Below, one piece after another: positions 23,685 through 35,127 of a stretch of 64,000 nucleotides of DNA. The stretch's first letter is position 1, and the number at the start of each line of letters is the position of its first letter. This DNA is from Bradyrhizobium sp. CSA112. GTDB taxonomy: Bacteria; Pseudomonadota; Alphaproteobacteria; Rhizobiales; Xanthobacteraceae. The stretch lies in the NCBI RefSeq assembly GCF_029051645.1, contig NZ_JAACFS010000001.1, positions 62,001-126,000 of the forward strand, read 5' to 3'. Both the position numbers and the translations under genes were made by a program. The notes beneath the pieces are model-generated. The model saw nothing but the letters and a program-made list of their open reading frames with translations. It was not told the DNA's origin and searched no databases.

Positions 23685-25196
23685 TCAGCCGGCCGACGTG
23701 GCCGGGGCATGCGCGCGCTTGAGCCGCCGCCACACCCAGACCAGCACCGGCCAGATCAGCGCGCCGATCGCCAAGGCGGCCAGGATCGCGGCGATCGGAC
23801 GCTCGAAGAACGGGAATACGCTGCCGTCGGATTTGATCAGCGAGGTGACGAAGCTCTGCTCGATCATGGTGCCCATCACGATGCCGAGCACCATCGCGGC
23901 GACCGGATAGCCGTTCTCCTCCATCACATAGCCGATAACCCCGAAGGTCGCGACGATAACGACGCCGAATATGTTGTTGCCGATGGCAAAGGAGCCGACC
24001 GCGCAGCACAGCATGATTACCGGCATCACGGTGGAACGCGGCGCGCGCAGCACGTAGCTCGCAAGGCGAATCATGACGATGCCGAGCGGGATCATGATGA
24101 TGTTGGCGATGATGAACATCAGGTAGATCGCATACATGCTCGACGCTTTTTCGGTGAACAGCGTCGGGCCGGGATTGAGGCCCTTCATGTAGAGCACGCC
24201 GATCGCGATCGCTGCGATGGTGTCGCCGGGGATGCCGAACAGCAGCGAGGGCACCCAGCCTGAGGCGATGCTGGCGTTGTTGCTGGCGCCGGCTTCGACC
24301 AGGCCCTCGACATGGCCGGTTCCGAACTTCTCGGGCTCCTTCGAGAAGCGTTTTGACATGGCGTAACTGACCCAGGCGGCCATGTCGGCGCCGGCACCAG
24401 GCAGCACGCCGATGATGATGCCGATGATGTTCCCGCGCGTCATCTGCCAGTTGTATTTTTTGGTGAGCTTCCACTGGCCCGCCAGTATGCTTCCGAATTT
24501 CCGCCGCGGGATCGGCGGCGGTTCCGGCGTCAGCATCGCGCGCATCACCTGCGCCACGGCGAAGACACCGACCAGCGCCGGGATCGGTTCTATGCCGCCG
24601 AACAAATTGGTCATGCCGAAGGTGAAGCGCGGCACTCCACCGGGATTTTCGATACCGATGCAGGCGACGAGCAGGCCGATGAACATGCTCGCGATCGCCT
24701 TCACCGGAGAAGAGCGTGCGACCAGCGTGGCGCACATCAGGCCGAGGAACGCGAGCCAGAAATATTCGAAGGTCGAGAACGACAGCGCGATCTCGGCGAG
24801 CGGTGGCGCCAGAATCATCAGCGAGAGGGTGCCCGCGATGCCGCCGACGGCGGAGAACCAAACGCCGGCGCCGAGCGCAAGTTCAGCCTCGCCCTTGCGG
24901 GTCATGGCATAGGCTTCGTCCGCGTAGGCCGCCGAGGCGGGGGTACCTGGGATGCGGAGCAGCGCGCCCGGGATGTCACCGGCGAAGATCGCCATCGTGG
25001 ATGCCGCGACGATGGTGGCGACCGCGGCGATCGGCGACAGATAAAAGGTGACGGGGACCAATAGCGCGGTCGCCATGGTCGCTGATAGCCCGGGCAGCGA
25101 TCCGATGACGAGGCCATAGACCGATGCCGCGAGCATCGCGACGATGACTTCCCAGGTGGTAATGAGCGCAAACGCTTGGGCAAGGGTGTTGAGCAT
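23685..25196 (-). CDS. tctA: Tripartite tricarboxylate transporter large permease (TctA)
   Basis: 503 residues with about 10 to 12 membrane spans. The TctA signatures are present: GSLPGLSATMATALL, GDIPGALLRIPGTPA, and PGAGADMAAWVSYA. It is the main membrane subunit of a TTT-type solute symporter. The genes for TctB and TctC lie directly upstream on the same strand, so an operon tctC-tctB-tctA is likely. It ends in a positively charged tail. Confidence 0.9.
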   Translation of the reverse strand: MLNTLAQAFALITTWEVIVAMLAASVYGLVIGSLPGLSATMATALLVPVTFYLSPIAAVATIVAASTMAIFAGDIPGALLRIPGTPASAAYADEAYAMTRKGEAELALGAGVWFSAVGGIAGTLSLMILAPPLAEIALSFSTFEYFWLAFLGLMCATLVARSSPVKAIASMFIGLLVACIGIENPGGVPRFTFGMTNLFGGIEPIPALVGVFAVAQVMRAMLTPEPPPIPRRKFGSILAGQWKLTKKYNWQMTRGNIIGIIIGVLPGAGADMAAWVSYAMSKRFSKEPEKFGTGHVEGLVEAGASNNASIASGWVPSLLFGIPGDTIAAIAIGVLYMKGLNPGPTLFTEKASSMYAIYLMFIIANIIMIPLGIVMIRLASYVLRAPRSTVMPVIMLCCAVGSFAIGNNIFGVVIVATFGVIGYVMEENGYPVAAMVLGIVMGTMIEQSFVTSLIKSDGSVFPFFERPIAAILAALAIGALIWPVLVWVWRRLKRAHAPATSAG

Positions 25197-25199
25197 CGA

Positions 25200-25685
25200 T
25201 CACCAGGGCATCGGCAAAACGCCGGGCGGCAGCGGCACGCGCAGCAATTTCGAGAAAATCAGGTGGATGCCGATCGGCGCCAGCAGCGCGAGCGGCAACG
25301 CAACCTTCCAGCGGGCGCCGAGCGCGGTCGAGGTCACGTAGACGATCATCGCCGCCGTGAGGATGAAGCCGAGCCGCTCGGCGACCGCGACGTAAAGCAG
25401 CAGCAACGCCGGCGGGAGCAGGGCGCGCAGACCATAGAGCTTGCTGGTCGGCGGCGGCGGCTGGCCGCCCTCGACCGGAATGAGGTGTTCTTCCTCTTCA
25501 AAGCTGCGGCCGATCCCCAATGCAATCGCGAGCCCGCATAGCGCGAGGCCCGTTCCGATCACGAGCGGAAAGACGTTCGGCCCGACCGGCTGGCCGGGCA
25601 CCGGCGGCAACTGCCATCCGCCATAGGCGGCAGCCGCGCCGAGACCAACGAGGAACAATCCCGTGACGCGATCGGGAAGACGCAT
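25200..25685 (-). CDS. tctB: TctB-family small permease subunit
   Basis: 161 residues, four spans, three bases from the tctA start. Membrane segments include GLFLVGLGAAAAYGG, FPLVIGTGLALCGLAIAL and AMIVYVTSTAL. Size, topology and position match the small TctB subunit of a tripartite tricarboxylate transporter. Ends with LGVLPMPW-like residues. Confidence 0.85.
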   Translation of the reverse strand: MRLPDRVTGLFLVGLGAAAAYGGWQLPPVPGQPVGPNVFPLVIGTGLALCGLAIALGIGRSFEEEEHLIPVEGGQPPPPTSKLYGLRALLPPALLLLYVAVAERLGFILTAAMIVYVTSTALGARWKVALPLALLAPIGIHLIFSKLLRVPLPPGVLPMPW

Positions 25686-25727
25686 GAACTGGCTCCGCAG
25701 ATATCGGACGAGGTCAGCCGATGAAGA

Positions 25728-26723
25728 TCAGGCCTTCGACAGGCCGGCGGCCTTCATCGCCACGCCCATCTGGGCGTCGCCCTTGTCCATAAAGGCTGCG
25801 AATTGGGCCGCATCGCCCCACACCGTTCCGAAGCCGCGATTGCTCATGAAGTCCTTGAACTCCTTGGAGTCGTAGACCTTCTTCAGCGACGCCGTGAGCT
25901 TGGTCGCGACATCAGCTGGCAGGCCTTTGGGACCGGCAATGCCGCGCCACGCGCCGGTCGAATAGTCGATGCCTATGGCTTCCTTCAGCGTCGGCACATC
26001 GGGGAATGCCGGATTGCGCGCCGTAGCCATGACGGCGAGGCTGCGCGCCTTGCCGGCCTCGATGATCGCGCGGGCTTCCGGCACCGAGCAGGTGGTAAGG
26101 TCGAGGCCACCGGCCGCGAGATCCTGCATCGCGGGGGCGGCGCCGTTCGACGGCACCCATGCCACGTGGTTTGGCGCAAGTCCCATCGCCTGCATCCAGC
26201 CTACCAGCGCCAGATGCCAGATGCCGCCCTGGCCGGTGCCGGAGGCCTTGAACTTGCCGGCAGGCGCGGCCTTGATGGCGTCGGCGAGCTCTTTCACGGT
26301 CTTGTAGGGCGATGTGGAACTGACCTGGATGCCGGGCGGATCCTCGTTCATCAGCGCGAGCGGTGTGTAGCTCTTCGGCGCCAGTTCGGTGAGCCCCTGC
26401 CAGTGCATCATCGAGATTTCCACCGTCAGCATGCCGATGGTGTAGCCGTCGGGCTGTGCGGTCGCGATCGCCGAATGGCCGACCACGCCGGAACCACCGG
26501 TGCGGTTGACCACGTTGAACGGCTGGCCGAGGTCTTTTTCCAACAGCGCCGCAACAATGCGCGCGGTCGCGTCGGTGCCGCCGCCGGCACCCCAGGGCAC
26601 GATCACGGTCACCGGCCGTGCCGGATAGGCCTGCGCCAGAGCCGGCTTAAAACCAAAGCCCGCGACAGCGGCGGCAGCAGCGGATGAAGCCGCAAAGGCG
26701 CGGCGCGTGATCTTTTTGGACAT
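25728..26723 (-). CDS. tctC: TctC-family extracytoplasmic solute-binding protein
   Basis: 331 residues with a Tat-type signal (MSKKITRRAFAASSAAAAA) and cleavage near residue 30. Mature features: YPARPVTVIVPWGAGGGTDA, the conserved family opening, GGSGVVGHSAIATAQPDGYT, and RGIAGPKGLP. This periplasmic protein captures the substrate of the TctA/TctB transporter. The ligand, likely a carboxylate, cannot be told. First gene of the operon. Confidence 0.88.
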   Translation of the reverse strand: MSKKITRRAFAASSAAAAAVAGFGFKPALAQAYPARPVTVIVPWGAGGGTDATARIVAALLEKDLGQPFNVVNRTGGSGVVGHSAIATAQPDGYTIGMLTVEISMMHWQGLTELAPKSYTPLALMNEDPPGIQVSSTSPYKTVKELADAIKAAPAGKFKASGTGQGGIWHLALVGWMQAMGLAPNHVAWVPSNGAAPAMQDLAAGGLDLTTCSVPEARAIIEAGKARSLAVMATARNPAFPDVPTLKEAIGIDYSTGAWRGIAGPKGLPADVATKLTASLKKVYDSKEFKDFMSNRGFGTVWGDAAQFAAFMDKGDAQMGVAMKAAGLSKA

Positions 26724-26942
26724 TGGTGGTCCTCCCTGCGGCGTCCGTGACGCCGGACGCTCTTGTGATCAGACATTCTAGGCGGCTTTGCGTTGTGCTC
26801 GCAAGGCATTGGCGCAAGAGGAAGATTGTCGCCGGTGGGCATCTCGCCGCATCCGGAAATCGGGTGGCGGCGATCAGGCTACCCGAAATAGGTATTCCAT
26901 GTGCGGCCAGTCAGCGTGCCGCGATCGATTGCGGAGAGAACC

Positions 26943-27410
26943 ATGACGACAGCCTACTACAGCACCGTGCTGAACCATCCCCTGGAAACCGTGTGGGCCC
27001 TGATCCGCGATTTCAACAACTACCCGGCCTATATCGATGGCGTCAGCGAAAGCGTGATCGAGGACAACAAGGGCGGCGACGAAGTCGGCGCCATCAGGCG
27101 CTTCTGCTACCTCGGCAACTGGATCCGGCAGCGGCTGGCCGGCCATTCCGACCAGGCGCATATGCTGACCTATGCGGGCATCGATCCGCTGCCGTTTCCG
27201 GCCGAGGCGACGGCAGATTCGCCCGCGCCGACGCGCTACGAGGGGACGATGCATCTGCTGCCGGTCGTCGAAGGCAACCGGACTTTTATCGAATGGAAGG
27301 TGCAGCTCGATGCCGCGCCGCAGGATGCCGATCGCTGGCAGACGCTGTTCCAGTCATGGATCCCGGACTGGACGCATTCGCTCGAGCGGGCGCTGGGCCG
27401 GAGCGCTTAG
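26943..27410 (+). CDS. SRPBCC-family protein
   Basis: 155 residues from the ATG at 26943 with GGAGAGAA upstream. The start MTTAYYSTVLNHPLETVWAL, RDFNNYPAYIDGVSESVIE and the final helix (WQTLFQSWIPDWTHSLERAL) match the SRPBCC (START/Bet v1-like) fold, which binds hydrophobic ligands in a long cavity. The divergent tctC gene lies upstream. Role is unknown. Confidence 0.85.
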   Translation: MTTAYYSTVLNHPLETVWALIRDFNNYPAYIDGVSESVIEDNKGGDEVGAIRRFCYLGNWIRQRLAGHSDQAHMLTYAGIDPLPFPAEATADSPAPTRYEGTMHLLPVVEGNRTFIEWKVQLDAAPQDADRWQTLFQSWIPDWTHSLERALGRSA

Positions 27411-27424
27411 TCAAAGCGCAGCCG

Positions 27425-28221
27425 CTATTGCGGCCGGTCTTCGTCGTCCCTCGGTCGCGCACCGCCGAAAATTTTGACGCCTTCCGGCGTCAGATACGGC
27501 TTCAACGCCTCCCACGGCACGAAGGCGATGTACTCGCCTTCGGCATAGGAGCCGACCGCGTAAGGCGCGTAGTGAAAGGTCAGGCCGGAGCTCTTGCCTT
27601 CCGCGGTCGATGGCGCCAGCGAGACCGGACCGATCCTGAGAAGTTTTGGCTCGATGCCTTCGATGGTGCTGGCGTCAGAGCCTTCCGCGCCGCGCTTCTT
27701 TTCTCGGCCTCGAGAGATGCAATGACGCCTTGCCGCATCGCTTTCAGCGTCGGGCCGTTGTCAGCCGTTTCAGTGAAGAACGGGCGGATGCTGATGCGTT
27801 TGCCCGCTGACTTGTCCCACAGGATCGTGTCGGACGAAGAGTTGGGGTGCGCGCCGCCAGTATATTCGTAGTCGGACCTGACGATGCTGACATAGCGGCC
27901 GTCGACCACCGAGCGCGTCTCGTATTTCCGTTCAAACGACCATGCGTTGCGGAACAGGTCCGGATCCTGCTTGCGTTCCTTGTCGGCATCGGCGCGGTTC
28001 TTCTGCGCCCAGGCTTTTCCCTCCGCCAGGCAGTTCGCCGCCAGCGCCGGATCGGCCTTGATCGTCGTGTCGAGGGTGACGCTGGCCTCGACCCATTTGG
28101 TCTTGATGGAAAAGTCCGGCTTGGGCTCGGCGGCCAACGCTACACCAAGTGCTGCACTGCATGCGACCGCGCCCGCAAAACCAATTGTCCGGGCAAGTGT
28201 AACGAATGCGATGCTGCGCAA
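27425..28221 (-). pseudogene. DUF3298-type secreted protein, disrupted by a frameshift
   Basis: The N-terminal part reads signal peptide (GAVACSAALGVALA), then TKWVEASVTLDTTIKADP, and YVSIVRSDYEYTGGAHPNSS, the DUF4163/DUF3298 pattern of periplasmic proteins. At 27699-27702 the run GAGAAAAGAAG shifts the frame; before it the protein ends EAEKRSAARKAL. Reading on in the -1 frame restores a family-like sequence, DASTIEGIEPKLLRIGPVSL then YAVGSYAEGEYIAFVPWEA, up to a stop at 27425. One missing A in the A-run explains it. It could be a real mutation, a sequencing error or programmed slippage. Confidence 0.75.
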
Positions 28222-28256
28222 GGACGATCCTTTGGAAATGACTGGCCGCCGGAGAC

Positions 28257-30416
<2,160 letters not shown>

Positions 30417-30458
30417 GGTACCCATTGTAGCACATGTGATTGTCGGGGAGCGTAACCC

Positions 30459-30923
30459 CTAATCATGGTCCGGATGCTGGTGGCTGACGATGCGGTTAAG
30501 CGTTTCGGCGCCCACAGCTTCAAGCGTGCTTCGACCAGGTAGACAGGCAATCCTGCCGACCCAAGCCAAATGGGACTCGGTGCCCGTGGCATAGGTCGGA
30601 ACGACGAGGTCCGGCCGGTCGAAGCTGCCGGTAGTGAGCTCAATCACGTCAACGCCGATCGCCCGATAGCTGAGTGGTGTTCCGCAGGCAGCACAGAAAT
30701 CGCGCTCGGCGATCGATGACGAGCGGAAGGTTGCCGGTTTGCCGTGTGTCCACGCAAAATCCTCATGCTTGACCTCGGCGAGCGATATGAATGGACCGCC
30801 AACCGCTTTCTGGCACATCCGGCAATGACACAGCCCTATTTTCACCGGGGTCGCGTATACGGCGAAGCGTACCGCGCCGCACTGACAGCCGCCGGTCAGA
30901 ATAGCCTTTCTGTCCGATGTCAT
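30459..30923 (-). CDS. GFA-family (CENP-V/GFA fold) zinc protein
   Basis: 154 residues. The Cys pattern is complete: CQC (13,15), CHCRMC (32,34,37) and FCAAC (77,80), with GTPLSYR following. These bind zinc in the glutathione-dependent formaldehyde-activating enzyme fold; most family members have unknown substrate. The ATG overlaps the stop of the mutase small subunit gene (ATGA), so it is co-translated. Its place between the two mutase subunit genes is unusual. Confidence 0.85.
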   Translation of the reverse strand: MTSDRKAILTGGCQCGAVRFAVYATPVKIGLCHCRMCQKAVGGPFISLAEVKHEDFAWTHGKPATFRSSSIAERDFCAACGTPLSYRAIGVDVIELTTGSFDRPDLVVPTYATGTESHLAWVGRIACLPGRSTLEAVGAETLNRIVSHQHPDHD

Positions 30924-32797
30924 GTTCCCTCCATCCGCCGCCAGGCTTCCTGCAGCACCGCCAGCGCATCGCCGCCGGCAAAGATGAAATCGCCGACGCC
31001 GGCCGAGCGTAGCGCGGCCTCCTGCTCGCCGGGCCGCCCTGCCAGATAGATATGCTTGGCGCCGGCGGCTTGAAGGGCCTTTGCGGCCGCCGCCGCGTGT
31101 TCCGCATAGACCTTGCCGGACGAGCACAGGCAGGCGATCGCAGCCCCTGACGTCTTGAACGCTGTGGCCAGCGCCGCAGGGTCGGCAAATCCTTGCATAT
31201 CGATTGCCTCGATGCCGCCGGTCTCGAAAAAACTCTTGGCAAAGGTGGCGCGTGCGGTGAAGTCGGCGGGCGTGCCGAGATTGGCGAGGAAGATTTTTGG
31301 CCGCGCGCCTGACGTCTTGAGCTTTTCGTCCGATTTGTCGCGGAGCGCTTCGAAGGGCGTGGCCAGCCGGAGCGGCGCCAGCGGATCGAATTTGAATTTC
31401 GCCTCGCCATAGGGCGGCAACACGACGGGTACCTCGTCAAGGACGGCGATCTCAGCCTCATGCAGGTTCGGGAATTCGCTCGCGCCCGTCAGCACATCCT
31501 TGCGCTTGGCGATATTGGCCTCGCGCACGGCCCGCGTCGCGGCGACCTTTTTTTGGATCAGACTCTGCTCGAGTGCGGCGAAGATGCCGCCGGCCTTTTC
31601 GATCTCCTGGAACAGCGACCATGCGGCTTCGCAGAGCTGCTGGGTCAACGTTTCGATGCCGCCGGAACCGGCCGCGGGATCTGAGACTTTTGCGAGGTTG
31701 GACTCTTCCAGGAGCACCAGTTGCGTATTGCGCGCGATGCGACGCGCGAAGGGATCGGGCAATCCCAACGCCAGCGTGTGCGGCAAGACCGTGATGGCGT
31801 TGGCGCCGCCGAGACCCGCGGAGAAGGTCGCCATCGTCGCGCGCAGCATGTTCACGTTAGCGTCGCGCTGCGTCAGCATGCGCCAGGCCGTATCCGCCGC
31901 GACGACCAGCGGCTTGGGCGTCAGGCCGCAGGCCTGTTCGATCCGCGCCCAGAGCAGCCGCAGCGCCCGGAACTTCGCCAGCGTCAGGAACTGGTCCGCG
32001 TCGGCGCTGAGCCGCGCATACACCATGCCCTGTACGTCTTCGAGCGCGAGGCCTGACTGCTCGATCGCGCGCAGATAGGCAACGCCGCAAGCCAGCACAA
32101 ACGCCAGTTCCTGGACTTCCGATCCGCCGGCATCGTGGATGACCCGTCCATCGGCAACGGCGAGCGGACCCTTGAAGCCCATCGCGGCGAGGCCCTTGAT
32201 CGCGCTGGTGACCGCGGTCGCGATCTCCTCCCAGCTATAGGGACTGGAGCCCCACACCGCACAGGAGCCGAGCGGATCGAGGCCGAAGCGGATGTCACAG
32301 GCCGCGGGATCAATGCCTTTGCCCTTGATGTACTCGGCGACGTGAACGGCCGCCATTCGCGACTGCGGCCCGATCTGAAGTTCGATGCCGATGCCGGCAT
32401 CGAGATAGATGCCGTCGAGAATCTGCGCGATCGCATCCGCCGAAGGATCCAGACCAAACCCGTGCGCGCCATTGGCGCCGGCGAACACAAGTGTCAGCCC
32501 CGTTGCCCCGTTCTCCAGATCGTGCAGCGCCTGCGCGTTGGCCGCCTTCGCATCGGGATGATCGATCCGCTGCATGATCTGCCAGGGCGCAGCCGCGGCA
32601 CGGCCGGCGACCGGCGCGGCGCCTTTCGCGCGGCGATAGATCGGATCGATCCTCAATTCATCGGACGTCTTGCTGACTAGTTTCTCGAACGGCGCGCCCT
32701 TCAGCACCCCGTCGACCAGCTTACGCCAGTCCTCAAAGGTCGCCTGCGGAAATTCCGCGCCCAATGTCAGCTCGTCAGTATTGGTCATCCGGCCCAT
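30920..32797 (-). CDS. mutA: Methylmalonyl-CoA mutase small (accessory) subunit
   Basis: 625 residues from the ATG at 32797 (AGGGA upstream); MTNTDE at 32788 is an alternative. It is a large-subunit paralogue: the barrel has VHVAEYIKGKGIDPAACDIRF and the substrate-loop region ARNTQLVLLEESNLAKV. The C-terminal domain keeps the fold (PKIFLANLGTPADFTARATF) but lacks the DxHxxG cobalamin motif, as in accessory subunits. It forms a dimer with MutB. It begins the operon mutA, GFA gene, mutB. Confidence 0.9.
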   Translation of the reverse strand: MGRMTNTDELTLGAEFPQATFEDWRKLVDGVLKGAPFEKLVSKTSDELRIDPIYRRAKGAAPVAGRAAAAPWQIMQRIDHPDAKAANAQALHDLENGATGLTLVFAGANGAHGFGLDPSADAIAQILDGIYLDAGIGIELQIGPQSRMAAVHVAEYIKGKGIDPAACDIRFGLDPLGSCAVWGSSPYSWEEIATAVTSAIKGLAAMGFKGPLAVADGRVIHDAGGSEVQELAFVLACGVAYLRAIEQSGLALEDVQGMVYARLSADADQFLTLAKFRALRLLWARIEQACGLTPKPLVVAADTAWRMLTQRDANVNMLRATMATFSAGLGGANAITVLPHTLALGLPDPFARRIARNTQLVLLEESNLAKVSDPAAGSGGIETLTQQLCEAAWSLFQEIEKAGGIFAALEQSLIQKKVAATRAVREANIAKRKDVLTGASEFPNLHEAEIAVLDEVPVVLPPYGEAKFKFDPLAPLRLATPFEALRDKSDEKLKTSGARPKIFLANLGTPADFTARATFAKSFFETGGIEAIDMQGFADPAALATAFKTSGAAIACLCSSGKVYAEHAAAAAKALQAAGAKHIYLAGRPGEQEAALRSAGVGDFIFAGGDALAVLQEAWRRMEGT

Positions 32798-32881
32798 TAT
32801 TCCCTGGTCGTCTCTTGGTTTGGCCGGAAATTGCCACGGGGCGGCCGCCAAGCCAAACGGTTGTTTTGGGGACTTTCAGGG

Positions 32882-33373
32882 TCAATCGAGGTCAGGCAAC
32901 CGCTGGATACCCTCGGTTGAAAGCTGCGCCAGCGCCTCGCGAACGCGGCGTCCCGCAATGATACGATCGGGCGCGATTTCGGCCAGTGGCACCAGCACGA
33001 AGGCGCGTTCGAAAAGGCGCGGATGCGGCAGCGTCAGTTCCGGCTTGTCGAGCCTGACATCGTCATAGGCGATCAGGTCGAGGTCGAGGGTGCGCGGGCC
33101 CCAGCGTGTCTCATGGGCGCGGTCGCGGCCGAACTTCTTCTCGATCTTGTGCAGCGTAAACAGCAGCGCATGCGGATCGAGGCTGGTGTCGATCTCGATG
33201 CAGGCGTTGGTGAACGGCGCCTGGTCTTCCTCGCCCCAGGGCGGAGTGGTGTAGTCAGAGGAACGCGCGAGCAGGGCGGCCTGCGTCATGCCGCAGATAT
33301 TGCTGATGGCTTTGCGGAATGTCGCGCGGACGTCGCCGACATTGCCGCCAAGCGCTATCAGCACACTTGCCAT
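32882..33373 (-). CDS. folK: 2-amino-4-hydroxy-6-hydroxymethyldihydropteridine pyrophosphokinase
   Basis: 163 residues. Family opening VLIALGGNVGDVRATFRKA and the signature RWGPRTLDLDLIAYDD (metal-binding Asp residues) are clear, as is LPHPRLFERAFVLVPL. It transfers pyrophosphate from ATP to hydroxymethyl-dihydropterin in folate synthesis. It overlaps folB by one base and is third in the folP-folB-folK operon. Confidence 0.93.
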   Translation of the reverse strand: MASVLIALGGNVGDVRATFRKAISNICGMTQAALLARSSDYTTPPWGEEDQAPFTNACIEIDTSLDPHALLFTLHKIEKKFGRDRAHETRWGPRTLDLDLIAYDDVRLDKPELTLPHPRLFERAFVLVPLAEIAPDRIIAGRRVREALAQLSTEGIQRLPDLD

Positions 33374-33744
33374 CAGGGCGATGGCCGATTGCGCATCAGC
33401 ACCACGCCGACATCCTCGAAGATCTCGGCAATCGGCGCATGCGGCTTGTGGACCGTAACCTTGACCGCACGGACGCGCGGGAACGCCGCGAAGATCGCGT
33501 CCGAAACGGCGCCCGCCGCGCGCTCCAGGAGCTTGTAATTAGCGTTCGTGAACGCAGCGGTCGCGGTCTCGACCACGCTGGCATAAGAAACGGTGTCGGA
33601 CAGCCGATCAGAGTGCGAGGATTCCGACAGGTCGATGGAGAGTTCGAGATCGATCACGAACCGTTGCCCGACTTTGGTCTCGTGCTCCATCACGCCGTGG
33701 CGGGCATGGGTTACGAGGCCGGCGATGAAGATCGTATCGCTCAT
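33373..33744 (-). CDS. folB: Dihydroneopterin aldolase
   Basis: 123 residues. Matches FolB: FIAGLVTHARHGVMEHETKV (aldolase active-site strand), DLSESSHSDRLSDTVSYA and VRAVKVTVHKPHAPI. It converts dihydroneopterin to the hydroxymethyl form in folate synthesis. Coupled with folP (four-base overlap) and folK. Confidence 0.92.
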   Translation of the reverse strand: MSDTIFIAGLVTHARHGVMEHETKVGQRFVIDLELSIDLSESSHSDRLSDTVSYASVVETATAAFTNANYKLLERAAGAVSDAIFAAFPRVRAVKVTVHKPHAPIAEIFEDVGVVLMRNRPSP

Positions 33745-34589
33745 CCCTGTTCCCTGATTGCAGCGGCCACGCGCAGCGCCTGTACGGTTTCGGCGACGTC
33801 GTGCGCCCGGATGATCCGCGCCCCATTCTGGGCCGCCAGCAGATGCGCGGCAATCGAGCCGCCGAGCCGCTGATGCGGCTCCGACGGCGTCACCGTGCTG
33901 ATGAAACGCTTGCGCGAGGCGCCGACCAAGAGTGGCAGTCCGAACGACTGCAACTCGCCGAGCCGAGCCAGCGCGGTCAAGCTCTGCTCGGGCGTCTTGC
34001 CGAAGCCAATGCCTGGGTCGAGCACGATCTTGTCGGATGAAATTCCAACCTTCGCTGCGATGTCGAGCGACCGCGCAAAGAAATCGGCGATGTCCTGCAT
34101 AATGTCGATTGCGGGATCGGCGCGCTCCCGGTTGTGCATGACGATGACGGGCACGCCGCGCTCGGCGACGAGGCCAGCGATGCCGGAATCGCGCTGCAGG
34201 CCCCAGACATCGTTGGTGATGGCGGCGCCCTGATCGAGCGCCCAGGCGACGACGGCCGATTTCATGCTGTCGATCGACACGGGAATGCCGAGCGCAACGA
34301 TATCAGGCAGCACCGGCTGCAGGCGCTTCAATTCTTCTTCCGCTGAGATCGGTTCCGAGCCGTAGGGCCGGGTGGACTCCGCACCGACGTCGATGATGTC
34401 GGCGCCCTCGGCGATCATCCGCCGGGCCTGGGCCAGCGCGCGCTCGGGCGCGGTGAATTGCCCGCCGTCGGAGAATGAATCGGGTGTCACATTGAGGACG
34501 CCCATCACCGCCGGATAGGGCCTGGACAGCAGCGCAGGCAGCACCGGATGACCGGTCGCGGCGGTGGGGCTGGGCTTGGCTGCGATCAT
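33741..34589 (-). CDS. folP: Dihydropteroate synthase
   Basis: 282 residues. Signatures: VMGVLNVTPDSFSDGG, the pterin-site GADIIDVGAESTRP and the C-terminal LLVGASRKRFIS. It joins p-aminobenzoate to the pterin. First of the folP-folB-folK operon. Length is normal. Confidence 0.93.
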   Translation of the reverse strand: MIAAKPSPTAATGHPVLPALLSRPYPAVMGVLNVTPDSFSDGGQFTAPERALAQARRMIAEGADIIDVGAESTRPYGSEPISAEEELKRLQPVLPDIVALGIPVSIDSMKSAVVAWALDQGAAITNDVWGLQRDSGIAGLVAERGVPVIVMHNRERADPAIDIMQDIADFFARSLDIAAKVGISSDKIVLDPGIGFGKTPEQSLTALARLGELQSFGLPLLVGASRKRFISTVTPSEPHQRLGGSIAAHLLAAQNGARIIRAHDVAETVQALRVAAAIREQG

Positions 34590-34665
34590 GCGGTCGCTTT
34601 GCGCGGTCCGTGCCGCCGAGTCAAGGCGTTGAGAGCCGCCCGCCCGCGGGCCGGCCTGACCGGCT

Positions 34666-35073
34666 TCAGTAGCTGATCATCGGCGGAAGCTTGCGTGCCT
34701 GCTCGATCAGTTGCTCGACCGATCTTTCCGAGGGCAAAACCCGGACGAGTTTGCGCTTTGTGTTCACGTCTTTCATGTTCTGGGCCAAGCGCGCAGGGTT
34801 GCGGTGGGCAAGTTCGCGTACCGTGGTGACACCGGCCGCGCGCACCAGGCCCACCTTGGCCTTGCCCATCCCGGGAATGCGCATGTAGTCGGAAAAATTG
34901 GCCCATTCGAGCAGTTGCTGCTCGCTGATGCCGGTCTTCGCCGCGAGCGCCTTGCGCCCCTTGACCGTGCGGGCGGCTTCCAGCAGCGCTTCCGTGGTGC
35001 GAATGCCCTGCGATTTCAGCTTCGAGGCAGAGTAGGCGGTCAAGCCTTCGATCTCGGAGAGGGGATATGTCAT
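34666..35073 (-). CDS. DUF4332-family helix-hairpin-helix protein
   Basis: 135 residues from the ATG at 35073. It repeats short helix-hairpin-helix-like units: IEGLTAYSASKLKSQGIRTT, LEWANFSDYMRIPGMGKAK and VRAAGVTTVRELAHRNP, the DUF4332 pattern. These could bind DNA or nucleoprotein. It is transcribed alone or with nearby minus genes; no strong link is visible. Confidence 0.8.
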   Translation of the reverse strand: MTYPLSEIEGLTAYSASKLKSQGIRTTEALLEAARTVKGRKALAAKTGISEQQLLEWANFSDYMRIPGMGKAKVGLVRAAGVTTVRELAHRNPARLAQNMKDVNTKRKLVRVLPSERSVEQLIEQARKLPPMISY

Positions 35074-35127
35074 GATACTCAATGAAAAAAATGTGCTCAG
35101 GCCGAATGTGCTCAGAAGAGATGCGCT

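Noticed and set aside
22639-24861. A 740-codon frame that joins MeaB to antisense of tctA
   Set aside because: MeaB starts at 23631; the extra N-terminal part is Arg/His-rich shadow translation of the tctA gene.
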